From Lachnospiraceae bacterium JLR.KK002 (GTDB lineage: Bacteria; Bacillota; Clostridia; Lachnospirales; Lachnospiraceae): 64,000 nt of DNA. Of the stretch, positions 44,312-51,979 are shown one piece after another; position 1 is the stretch's first letter; every line of letters starts with the position of its first letter. The DNA lies in the NCBI GenBank assembly GCA_036941025.1, contig JAYMNP010000001.1:2998501-3062500 (forward strand), written 5' to 3'. Below the pieces are notes generated by a model. That model saw nothing but the letters and a program-made list of their open reading frames with translations, was not told the DNA's origin and made no database searches. A program made the position numbers and the translations under genes.

Positions 44312-46336
44312 ATGAAATTTCAAAAGTTTTTTGCATTTGCCCTGGGCTGCCTGCTTCTGCTGGAAACACCTGTTACTTCCCTGGCAGCTTCCATTCCATC
44401 TCAGGAAACTTCCCTTTCATCTCAGGAGACTGCTGTTACATCTGATTCCTCTCAGGAAACCGCTCCATTCACAGTTATTACCGCCAATCCCCGCGGACGT
44501 AAAAATTCTCAGACTCTGAATTTAAAATCAAAGGCTACGGTCTATTTACATAATCCTGTTTATCTGGAGGCAACCGCAGTTCCGGAAGGCAAAATTACCT
44601 GGACAACCTCCGACCGGAAAATACTTTCTGTCAATTACAGGGGAAAGCTCATCCCGAAAAAAACAGGCACCGCCACCATTACCGCTTCCTGCAACGGCAT
44701 GGAAAAAAGCTGCCAGGTTACCGTCCGGCAGCCCTCCGTACAGTTTAAAAAAACTTCTGTTACCTTATTCGAGGAAAGCACATACCGGCTGAAAACCACC
44801 GCCCGCCCTTCCGGCCAGGTCAGATGGAAATCTTCTGATTCTAAAATTGCCGCTGTGGACAGCCAGGGGGGCATTACCGGCAAATCCTCCGGTACCGTTA
44901 CGATTACCGCCTCCGTTCCGGGCGCAAAGGCGGAATGCCAGGTAACAGTCATTAAAAATGACCATGAGCTGAACCGTACCTCCCAGACACTGGTGCAGGG
45001 AAACAGCGCCACCTTTTATCTGAGCAATATTTCCGAAAAAGATTCCGTTTCCTTCCAGCTCTCAGGTTCTTCCGGGGATGTGGCAGATATTTCCGCTTCC
45101 GGAAACAAATGCAAAGTCACCGCAAAACATCCGGGAACCGTTACACTGAATGCGGTCTGCACCACAGATACAGGCGAACAGAAAGTGACCTGCAAACGCA
45201 CCTGCGAGATAACGGTAATTGAAAACGGCATTGCCCAGCAGCAGATTGCTCTGGCAGTACATGCCCAGGAAGATCTGAAACTGGAAAACATTGAGAAACC
45301 CGGTCTTTCCGTCGAGGCTACCAGGTGGGCTTCCTCTGACCCGGAAGTGGCCCAGGTTCATCCTTCCAATGGAACCGTAACCGGAGAAAAGACAGGAAAA
45401 GCGGAAATCACAGCCACGGTAAATTACTCTGACGGCACCTCCGCTGAATTTCCCACTACCGTAAGGATTTCAAATCCACGGCTGCAAACTTCGGCCACCG
45501 TATTGTCCATCGGGAAAACACAGCGGCTGAAATTAACCGGAACCACTCCCTACAGCAGTGTAAAATGGAAGATAAAAAAGCCTTCTCTTGCCTCCATCGA
45601 CCAGGACGGTACTCTGACTGCCGGGACTTCCACCGGGAAAACCACCGTTTCTGTCACCGTGGACGGCAAGACGATTAACCATGAGCTGATTATTACCAAC
45701 CCTCAGCTTGAAAAGACAAATCAGACCCTGACCGTTGGAAAAAAATCAAAAATAAAACTGAGCGGAATTTCTTCCAAAAGTAAAATTACATATAAATCTC
45801 AGAAAAAGTCCATCGTGAAAGTAAGCAAATCCGGAGTTCTCACACCCCGCGCCTCCGGAAATACCGATATTCTGATTACCGCAGACGGCAACACCTTTAC
45901 CCTTCATGTAAGCGTTGCCTCCAAACGCGCCCTGCAGGCATGTAAGAAAGGCTATAAAATCATCAACAGTTCTTCTTACAGCCAGGCCCGCCGGATGTCG
46001 GCAGGCTATTACGACTGCAGCGCTCTGGTATTCCGGGCTTATAACTGCGATGCAAAACTTCTGGGCGGCACCCCTTCCTGGGCTCCTACTGCCGCTTCCA
46101 TGGCTGCCCATATGGAGCGCACCGGAAAAGTCATTTCCTACAAGGGCCTTGATGCTTCCAGACTGGTGCCCGGAGATTTGATTTTCTATCGGTCACCCGG
46201 AAGAGGAAACGGAAGATACCGGAATATTTATCATGTTTCCATGTATTACGGAGATGGTTACCGACTGGAAAAACCCCTGCGGTATTACAGAAAAGAAAGC
46301 AATATTGTGATGATTGCAAGACCATTGAAGAAATAG
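44312..46336 (+). CDS. Secreted Ig-like repeat protein with C-terminal NlpC/P60 domain
   Basis: 674 residues. A signal peptide (about residues 1-25) is followed by a Ser/Gln/Glu-rich stretch with repeats SQETS. Then come about five bacterial Ig-like repeats of the Big2 kind (for example VRWKSSDSKIAAVDSQGGITGKSSG, TRWASSDPEVAQVHPSNGTV, VKWKIKKPSLASIDQDGTL). The last about 110 residues form an NlpC/P60 hydrolase with Cys569 in YYDCSALVF and His641 in IYHVSMYYGDG. It probably cuts peptide cross-links in peptidoglycan while the repeats hold it at the surface. Two repeat elements follow. Confidence 0.88.
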   Translation: MKFQKFFAFALGCLLLLETPVTSLAASIPSQETSLSSQETAVTSDSSQETAPFTVITANPRGRKNSQTLNLKSKATVYLHNPVYLEATAVPEGKITWTTSDRKILSVNYRGKLIPKKTGTATITASCNGMEKSCQVTVRQPSVQFKKTSVTLFEESTYRLKTTARPSGQVRWKSSDSKIAAVDSQGGITGKSSGTVTITASVPGAKAECQVTVIKNDHELNRTSQTLVQGNSATFYLSNISEKDSVSFQLSGSSGDVADISASGNKCKVTAKHPGTVTLNAVCTTDTGEQKVTCKRTCEITVIENGIAQQQIALAVHAQEDLKLENIEKPGLSVEATRWASSDPEVAQVHPSNGTVTGEKTGKAEITATVNYSDGTSAEFPTTVRISNPRLQTSATVLSIGKTQRLKLTGTTPYSSVKWKIKKPSLASIDQDGTLTAGTSTGKTTVSVTVDGKTINHELIITNPQLEKTNQTLTVGKKSKIKLSGISSKSKITYKSQKKSIVKVSKSGVLTPRASGNTDILITADGNTFTLHVSVASKRALQACKKGYKIINSSSYSQARRMSAGYYDCSALVFRAYNCDAKLLGGTPSWAPTAASMAAHMERTGKVISYKGLDASRLVPGDLIFYRSPGRGNGRYRNIYHVSMYYGDGYRLEKPLRYYRKESNIVMIARPLKK

Positions 46337-46342
46337 TTTTGT

Positions 46343-46392
46343 CTTACAGGAAATACTTTCACGCGTTAGCGTGACATGGTATTTCCTGTAAG
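46343..46392. repeat. Family R3 palindromic repeat (copy)
   Basis: 50 bases CTTACAGGAAATA...TATTTCCTGTAAG, nearly the same as 38140-38189. It starts 6 bases after the NlpC/P60 stop and may act as its terminator stem. Confidence 0.8.
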
Positions 46393-46400
46393 ATAAAAAA

Positions 46401-46470
46401 GAATGTGCGCAGCGCATTCTCCGCGCGCGGATTGCGCAGCAATAAACTTCAATTTCCGCGAGCTGCGCAT
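46401..46470. repeat. Family R4 repeat (copy)
   Basis: GAATGTGCGCAGCGCATTCTCCGCGCGC... to GAGCTGCGCAT, matching 50036-50108 with few changes. It is GC-rich with short internal palindromes (GCGCAGCGC, GCGCGC). It lies directly after the R3 element, which accounts for most of 46337-46528. Confidence 0.75.
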
Positions 46471-46528
46471 AATTGTTTATATCTTATAAGATATAAACAG
46501 GATTTTCATTCCTGTCTGTATGATAATA

Positions 46529-46933
46529 TCATAATTCATCTGAAAAAATATCATCTTTCCCAAAATGCTCTATCGGAAGAATAATCTGCTTTAATCCGGC
46601 TTTACCCATTATATCATAGAGAGAAGTCCTTGCAAATGACAGCAGCAGTTCAGCACCCTCTGATATAATTTCTTTCTCTGCCTCTTTCTCTGTTAAATCA
46701 TCCCAACTGAAAATACCTGCCAGCTTCAGAGAAAAATAAAAGGGCAGGCTCTCATTTTCCGGTTCTCCAACCTTAAATCTTATCATTAGCTTTGCCGCTT
46801 TATCATTCGGTTCACTGCTCATTGCATATTCAGGTTCCAAACAGACAGGGATATCGTGTTTTCCCGGTTCCCTGTCTGCTTTTTTCGTAAATTTCATATC
46901 TATAAGCGATATATCTTCACATTTCACTCTCAT
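46529..46933 (-). CDS. SecB-like chaperone domain protein
   Basis: 134 residues resembling SecB in its later half: FSLKLAGIFSWDDLTEKEAEK, then ELLLSFARTSLYDIMGKAGLKQIILPIEHF, matching the layout AGIF...FARE...L-P-NF in known SecB proteins. SecB keeps precursors unfolded for export; many SecB-like proteins in Gram-positive bacteria instead act with toxin-antitoxin pairs. AGGAG precedes the start. It is the last gene of a compact four-gene group, 2 bases after a 51-residue gene. A role as a dedicated chaperone for the upstream proteins is inferred. Confidence 0.75.
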   Translation of the reverse strand: MRVKCEDISLIDMKFTKKADREPGKHDIPVCLEPEYAMSSEPNDKAAKLMIRFKVGEPENESLPFYFSLKLAGIFSWDDLTEKEAEKEIISEGAELLLSFARTSLYDIMGKAGLKQIILPIEHFGKDDIFSDEL

Positions 46934-46935
46934 TC

Positions 46936-47091
46936 TCAGACTCCTGCACTTTCCACAGACTCAATAAAAAAGGATTTTTCCTGAAATTTCAAATTTCTTT
47001 TTTTGTATTTATCCTCTTCGCCGCTCATTATATCAAAATAATAAATATCATCTTTTATCGGTTCGACAAAGCAAAATTGTTTTCGATTCAT
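46936..47091 (-). CDS. Small protein of 51 residues
   Basis: MNRKQFCFVEPIKDDIYYFDIMSGEEDKYKKRN... ending ...ESAGV. Hydrophilic with many aromatic, acidic and lysine residues; not recognised. No clear ribosome binding site (CCGGGT only). It lies 28 bases after the 184-residue gene and 2 bases before the SecB-like gene, which supports it being real. It may belong to the same system. Together the two genes account for the stretch 46529-47091. Confidence 0.5.
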   Translation of the reverse strand: MNRKQFCFVEPIKDDIYYFDIMSGEEDKYKKRNLKFQEKSFFIESVESAGV

Positions 47092-47119
47092 ACCCGGAAA
47101 TTTATAAATAATATTGCTG

Positions 47120-47674
47120 TTACTTCTCTCTGTTCTCCACTATTGTATTTCTGAAGTGAAATGTTTTCATACATCCCTCATGTTCCTGCACTCCCGTTTC
47201 AAAACCGAAAATCATAAGATCCTGTACCAGATCAGATACTTTTCCTTCATATTCACAGATCACTGACTTCTTTTTATACATTTCGTCCTGAAGTCTTTCT
47301 CTGTAATCTGCGAGACAGGGATTCTCCAGCTTTTCATTTTCCTCCGGCAATTCATCTTCCGGTATATCCTGAAATTTTTTCTTTTCGCAGGATATATTTT
47401 CTCCATGTTGATTAATAATGATTACCTCATTGCCGGACATTTTAAATATATCCAGTATGGAAATCTCATTATCCAATAATTTCAGCAGTAAACCTCTGCT
47501 CACTTTTGTGAGCATCCATGTATTGTCTATAATCATATCCGTGCACAGACAAAAATAATAAAATTCTTCCCTGTCCCGGCACACAAAAATTATGGGCAGC
47601 TTTTCGAATTCAAAAAGCACTTTATCCAAACTCAGATCTCCAATTTCCAAAACATTTTTAAAATATGCTTTCAT
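47120..47674 (-). CDS. Hypothetical protein, 184 residues
   Basis: Not recognised. N-terminal alpha/beta part (FYYFCLCTDMIIDNTWMLTKVSRGLLLKLLDNEISILDIFKMSGNEVIII), then an acidic linker (PEDELPEENEKLENP) and a C-terminal helix. Its start codon shares a base with the stop of the previous gene (TAATG), so translation is probably coupled. AT-rich codon use differs from the flanking sequence. No function is proposed. Confidence 0.7.
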   Translation of the reverse strand: MKAYFKNVLEIGDLSLDKVLFEFEKLPIIFVCRDREEFYYFCLCTDMIIDNTWMLTKVSRGLLLKLLDNEISILDIFKMSGNEVIIINQHGENISCEKKKFQDIPEDELPEENEKLENPCLADYRERLQDEMYKKKSVICEYEGKVSDLVQDLMIFGFETGVQEHEGCMKTFHFRNTIVENREK

Positions 47675-48147
47675 TAATCACTCTCCTCACAAATTCTGAA
47701 ATTTCTGACAGCTTTCTTCAGGGCCCCTTCAAAAATCCACCAGTCAATATGTGTTGAATCTGAATAGTCAGAAATCCTCTCAGATGTCCTCTGTACCAGT
47801 CCATGAGATGTGCTTCCGGTAAGCAATACCGGATGGGGATACTGCGTCCGCAATCTTACACTTCGTTTCAGGCAATTAATAAATTTATCACAATTCTTTC
47901 TGCTGGTGTATACCGAAGTCGAATATGTCCCAATCTCTTCTTCTGAATAGCGATTCGGTATCATTCCTTCCAAAACTTCCTCATAAGTGCTGACAAAGGC
48001 TTTTTCCTCTAATTTTCCCCATTTCGCAACTCTGTATACCTGCTGAAAATGTTCTTCCGCGGCCCCGCTTTCCCATATTTTCTTCCTGATTTCTTCCGGT
48101 ATCACGGAATTTAATTCTTTTGTCCTGTTTCCCTTATCAGTATTCAT
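47674..48147 (-). CDS. Hypothetical protein, 157 residues
   Basis: Not recognised. Features are VIPEEIRKKIWESGAAEEHF at the N-terminus, GTYSTSVYTSRKNCDKFINCLKR, PHPVLLTGSTSHGLVQRTSERISDYSD and STHIDWWIFEGALKKAVRNFRI near the end. These residues (a Gly-Ser-Thr-Ser-His group and a His-Ile-Asp-Trp-Trp group) could be part of an active or binding site, but no family is known to me. It is the first gene of the SecB-like group and lies 48 bases from the ROK kinase gene. Confidence 0.7.
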   Translation of the reverse strand: MNTDKGNRTKELNSVIPEEIRKKIWESGAAEEHFQQVYRVAKWGKLEEKAFVSTYEEVLEGMIPNRYSEEEIGTYSTSVYTSRKNCDKFINCLKRSVRLRTQYPHPVLLTGSTSHGLVQRTSERISDYSDSTHIDWWIFEGALKKAVRNFRICEESD

Positions 48148-48195
48148 TTTATCCCACTTTTCTGTCGCTCATTTCAGCTTCAAATCTGCTATTCC

Positions 48196-49137
48196 CTATT
48201 CCAGAATCAGCCTCATACATCCGTACATCCCCGCGTCATTTCCCAGGGAAGCCAGGGCAAATTTCGTATCTGCGCAGGAGGGGAATGCGAATTCCTTAAA
48301 ATACTGTTCCACAGCTTCCAGCAGAACTTCTCCTGCTTTGGACACGCCGCCCCCGATTACAAAAATCTCCGGGTCTGCCACACAGGCAATATTGCTCAGG
48401 GCCCTTCCCAGCAGCCGGGCAAATTTCTCCACAATTTTCTCCGCCAGTTTATCATGCTCTTTGTATGCGTCAAACACAGCTTTGGCAGAAACTTCCCGGA
48501 CGTGGTCCAGAAGAGATGTTTCATGGCTCTCTGCCAGACTCTCCCTGGCAAGGCGGGTAATCCCTGTTGCGGAACAGTACTGCTCCAGACATCCCTTTCT
48601 GCCGCAGTTACAGGAAATGTTTTCATGGGGATTTACCGTAATGTGTCCGATTTCTCCGCCTGCTCCGTGGGCTCCCGCCACAATTTTCTCATCAATAATA
48701 ATGCCGCCGCCCACGCCGGTGCCGAGAGTTACCATAACCAGACTTTTATTGCCTTTGCCGCCCCCCTGCCACATTTCTCCCAGGGCCGCCACATTGGCGT
48801 CGTTTCCTGCCTTTACCGGAACGCCTTCCATCAGGCTTCCCATTTCTTCCGGTATGTTTTTATTTTTCCATCCGAGATTTACACACAAGGGTACGCTTCC
48901 GTCCGGCTGTACCGGGCCTGGAAGTCCAATGCCGATTCCCTCGATTTCTTCTTTTCCAATCTTTTTTTCCGCCATTTTTTCCTGAAGGGAAGCAGCGATA
49001 TCCGGAAGGATGTTTTTCCCTTCCTCACGGGTATCCGTGGGAATTTCCCATTTATCCACAAGGCTTCCTGTGGTTTCAAATAAACCTATTTTGCAGGTAG
49101 TTCCCCCGATATCCACGCCAAAACCATATTTTTTCAT
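48196..49137 (-). CDS. ROK-family sugar kinase (glucokinase type)
   Basis: ATP-dependent kinase of 313 residues. DIGGTTCKIGLF is the phosphate-1 motif, NDANVAALGE holds the catalytic aspartate, and GTGVGGGIIID and GGEIGHITV match the family. The structural zinc site is CNCGRKGCLEQYCS. The upstream extension to 49248 runs into a repeat and lacks a ribosome binding site; AAAGGAGAGG precedes the ATG at 49137. Glucose is the likely substrate but is not proven. Confidence 0.92.
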   Translation of the reverse strand: MKKYGFGVDIGGTTCKIGLFETTGSLVDKWEIPTDTREEGKNILPDIAASLQEKMAEKKIGKEEIEGIGIGLPGPVQPDGSVPLCVNLGWKNKNIPEEMGSLMEGVPVKAGNDANVAALGEMWQGGGKGNKSLVMVTLGTGVGGGIIIDEKIVAGAHGAGGEIGHITVNPHENISCNCGRKGCLEQYCSATGITRLARESLAESHETSLLDHVREVSAKAVFDAYKEHDKLAEKIVEKFARLLGRALSNIACVADPEIFVIGGGVSKAGEVLLEAVEQYFKEFAFPSCADTKFALASLGNDAGMYGCMRLILE

Positions 49138-49177
49138 GCCAGACCTCTCCTTTATCCTGTATATTCCAGCGGGGCAG

Positions 49178-49214
49178 CGTGCAGCGTAGTGCACGGTACC
49201 GTGTGAACAGTAAC
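49178..49214. repeat. Family R2 repeat, right-half copy
   Basis: GTGCAGCGTAGTGCACGGTACCGTGTGAACAGTAAC matches the right end of the element at 175-318, with a small hairpin GTGCA/TGCAC. The left half is missing. It lies in the ROK upstream region. Confidence 0.65.
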
Positions 49215-49342
49215 GCGCAGACGGCAGCCATGCAAATTTGTACGACAACCATATTGCACCTCCGCTGTTTTTATATTATAGTTATACTATACCCCTGCTG
49301 CAAATGCAATAGGGGGACACAAACTGACGGAGATGATACCCC

Positions 49343-50020
49343 ATGACTCATATCTTATTAGTGGAAGACGACAAGAGCATTGTGACCAACCTGACAGAAT
49401 TCCTGCAGAAAGAGGGCTTTGCCATCACATCGGTGGATGGTCAGACCAGGGCTCTGGCTTTGCTTGAGGAATCCGCCGCCGATTTTGATTTAATACTGCT
49501 GGATGTTTCCCTGGCGGAAGGCAACGGCTTTGCTGTCTGCCGGGCAGTGAAATCCACCACCGGCCTGCCTGTAATCTTCCTGACTGCCTCCGGAGATGAA
49601 TACAGCGTTGTCACAGGCCTGGATTTGGGAGCCGACGACTACATTGCCAAACCTTTCCGGCCACGGGAGCTGGTTTCCCGTATCCACAATATTATGCGCC
49701 GCTACGGCAAGACAAACACCCTGCTGGAATACCGGAATCTGACGGTGGATGTAAGTCGGGGCACCGTATCCAAAGACGGACAGGAACTTCAGCTATCCGC
49801 CCTGGAATACCGGCTTTTGCTGTATTTTATGAATAATAAGGACATTGTTCTTTCCCGCTCCCGGCTTCTGGACGCCCTCTGGGATATGGCGGGAGAATTT
49901 GTCAACGACAACACTCTTACGGTATATATCAAGCGGCTGCGGGAAAAAATCGAAGAAGACCCGCAAAATCCCGTGCTGATTAAAACCATCCGGGGTATGG
50001 GCTATAAAATGGGAGACTGA
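49343..50020 (+). CDS. OmpR-family response regulator (BceR-like)
   Basis: 225 residues: receiver domain (LLVEDDKSIVTNL, phospho-acceptor Asp54 in DLILLDVSLAEG, Thr in FLTASGDE, Lys in YIAKPFRP) and a C-terminal winged helix (VNDNTLTVYIKRLREKIEEDPQNPVLIKTIRGMGYKM). It begins a Bce-like set: regulator, sensor, ATPase, permease. It probably binds the GTCAC repeats at 51209-51245. Confidence 0.93.
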   Translation: MTHILLVEDDKSIVTNLTEFLQKEGFAITSVDGQTRALALLEESAADFDLILLDVSLAEGNGFAVCRAVKSTTGLPVIFLTASGDEYSVVTGLDLGADDYIAKPFRPRELVSRIHNIMRRYGKTNTLLEYRNLTVDVSRGTVSKDGQELQLSALEYRLLLYFMNNKDIVLSRSRLLDALWDMAGEFVNDNTLTVYIKRLREKIEEDPQNPVLIKTIRGMGYKMGD

Positions 50021-50035
50021 TATTCACATAAAAAA

Positions 50036-50108
50036 GAATGCGCTGTGCGCATTCTCCGCGCGCAAGCGGATTGCATGGCAATAAACTTCATCTCCGCGAG
50101 CTGCGCAT
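50036..50108. repeat. Family R4 repeat (copy)
   Basis: GAATGCGCTGTGCGCATTCTCCGCGCGC... to GAGCTGCGCAT, matching 46401-46470. It lies in the 152 bases between the response regulator and the histidine kinase, which would normally be adjacent. Its transcript could fold and separate their expression. Confidence 0.75.
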
Positions 50109-50172
50109 CCTCTTGCGGCGGCCGCATGGCTCATTGCCCGCGGGAATAAATTTCATCACGGGAGGTTACCTT

Positions 50173-51180
50173 ATGAAATTCTTTCGAAATCCTGAAATCA
50201 GGCTGAGTCTGTTCTGGTATCTTTTTCTGCTCCTTTCGGCCCTGTGTCTGAATACTCTGTTTCCTGCCCATACCGGAATTCTGCTGATGGTTTTTGCCCT
50301 TCTTTTTATTTTTTCCCACTACTGGATTACCTGGCGCAGATACCGCAGGCTGGAACAGCTTGTCCATGAAATCGACGATATGCTCCACAACCAGATTCCC
50401 ATTCATTTTGAAAAATACCGGGAAGGAGAACTGTCCATTCTGGAAAATGAACTGTCCAAAATGACTCTGCGTCTCAGCGAGCAGGCTGCCGCTCTGGCCG
50501 ACGACAAAAAATTCCTGGCAGATTCCATGGCTGACATTTCCCATCAGATTCGTTCTCCCCTGACTTCCTCCAACCTGATTCTTTCCCTGCTGATGGAGCC
50601 GGATTTGCCGGCTGCCCGCAGAAAAGAACTGTTACAGGAACTTATGCAGCTTCTTTCCCGTATTGACTGGCTGGTGGAATCTTTGCTTAAAATGTCAAAA
50701 ATGGATGCGGGAACCATCCGTCTCCAGCAGACCTCCGTAAATGTGGAAACACTGATTCGCCAGGCGGCGGAACCTCTGATGATTCCCATGGAGCTGCGGG
50801 AGCAGACTTTAACTCTTCAGGGAGATTCCCAGGCTCAGTTCACCGGGGATTTTTCCTGGTCCCAGGAAGCTGTCCTGAATATTCTGAAAAACTGCATGGA
50901 ACATACCCCCTCCGGAGGCTGTATACAGGCAGCCTTTTCTGAAAATGCCATTTTTACGGAAATTATCATTGAGGATAATGGGGAGGGATTTGCCCCTGAG
51001 GATCTGCCCCATCTCTTTGAACGATTCTATAAAGGGAAAAATGCTTCTCTTCAGAGCGTGGGCATAGGCCTGGCTCTGTCCCGTATGATTATCCTTCAGC
51101 AAAACGGTACCCTGAAAGCTGAAAACCGTCCGGAAGGCGGCGCCCGGTTTGTGATAAAATTATATCTCCGGCATCCGTAA
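50173..51180 (+). CDS. BceS-like intramembrane-sensing histidine kinase
   Basis: 335 residues from the ATG at 50173, which has GGGAGGTT before it; earlier in-frame codons lie in the R4 repeat. Two membrane helices (about 12-29 and 36-52) with almost no loop mark an intramembrane sensor. His124 in DISHQIRSPLT is the phosphorylation site; the ATPase has NCMEHTPSGG, DNGEGFAPEDL and GIGLALS. Such kinases sense the flux through a partner ABC transporter, here the next two genes, in response to peptide antibiotics. Confidence 0.92.
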   Translation: MKFFRNPEIRLSLFWYLFLLLSALCLNTLFPAHTGILLMVFALLFIFSHYWITWRRYRRLEQLVHEIDDMLHNQIPIHFEKYREGELSILENELSKMTLRLSEQAAALADDKKFLADSMADISHQIRSPLTSSNLILSLLMEPDLPAARRKELLQELMQLLSRIDWLVESLLKMSKMDAGTIRLQQTSVNVETLIRQAAEPLMIPMELREQTLTLQGDSQAQFTGDFSWSQEAVLNILKNCMEHTPSGGCIQAAFSENAIFTEIIIEDNGEGFAPEDLPHLFERFYKGKNASLQSVGIGLALSRMIILQQNGTLKAENRPEGGARFVIKLYLRHP

Positions 51181-51208
51181 ATTTCCTGACAATACTTCTT
51201 TTCAATTA

Positions 51209-51245
51209 TGACAGTTTTGTCACAGGGAAGTCACTGCCCTGTCAC
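51209..51245 (+). promoter_or_regulatory. Phased direct-repeat site upstream of the ABC genes
   Basis: Three GTCAC pentamers begin at 51219, 51230 and 51241, exactly 11 bases apart, preceded by TGACA at 51209. They lie about 50-90 bases upstream of the ATPase start and end just before a TAGAAT -10-like sequence (51256). This is what an OmpR-type activator binding site overlapping the -35 region would look like. The protein is inferred to be the regulator at 49343. Confidence 0.7.
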
Positions 51246-51295
51246 CGGGCCTGGTTAGAATAAAATTCAGAAACCAGAAAAAGGAGCGAATTGTT

Positions 51296-51979
51296 ATGGA
51301 AATTTTAAAAGCAGAACATTTAACGAAAATCTACGGCTCCGGAGAGAATCAGGTGAAAGCGCTGGACGACGTGTCTTTTTCCGTCCGGAAAGGAGAATTT
51401 CTCTCCATCATCGGCCCCTCCGGCTCCGGCAAATCCACCTTACTGCATGTGCTGGGCGGCGTGGACGTTCCCACCTCCGGCAAGGTCTTTATGGAAGGAA
51501 CCGACGTCTATGCCCGGAGCGAGAGCCAGCTTGCCGTTTTCCGCAGACGTCAGGTGGGGCTGATTTACCAGTTCTATAATTTAATTCCCGTACTGAACGT
51601 AATGGAAAATATGACTCTTCCGGTGCTGATGGACAGCCGGCAGGTAAATGAGCAGCGTCTGGAGGAACTTCTGAATATCCTGTCCCTGAAGGGCCGGGAA
51701 GGGCACCTTCCGAACCAGTTATCCGGCGGCCAGCAGCAGCGGGTCTCCATCGGCAGAGCACTGATGAACGCCCCGGCGGTGGTTCTGGCTGACGAACCCA
51801 CCGGCAACCTGGATTCCAAAAACAGCCAGGAAATTGTGGAACTGCTGAAATATTCCAACAAAGCCTATAAACAGACTTTAATCGTCATCACCCACGATGA
51901 AAATATTGCCCTCCAGGCTGACCGTATCATCGCTCTGGAAGACGGGAAGATTATCAGAGATGAGGTGATCTGTCCATGA
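51296..51979 (+). CDS. ABC transporter ATPase (BceA-like)
   Basis: 227 residues. Walker [11 protein letters not shown]-loop [16 protein letters not shown], signature LSGGQQQR and Walker [13 protein letters not shown], typical of the MacB/BceA group. It ends in an ATGA overlap with the permease gene. In this family the pair confers resistance to cell-wall-active peptides such as bacitracin; the actual ligand here is unknown. Confidence 0.94.
   Translation: MEILKAEHLTKIYGSGENQVKALDDVSFSVRKGEFLSIIGPSGSGKSTLLHVLGGVDVPTSGKVFMEGTDVYARSESQLAVFRRRQVGLIYQFYNLIPVLNVMENMTLPVLMDSRQVNEQRLEELLNILSLKGREGHLPNQLSGGQQQRVSIGRALMNAPAVVLADEPTGNLDSKNSQEIVELLKYSNKAYKQTLIVITHDENIALQADRIIALEDGKIIRDEVICP

Noticed and set aside
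49138..49248. Upstream start for the ROK kinase
   Set aside because: The extension is encoded by an R2 repeat and lacks a ribosome binding site.
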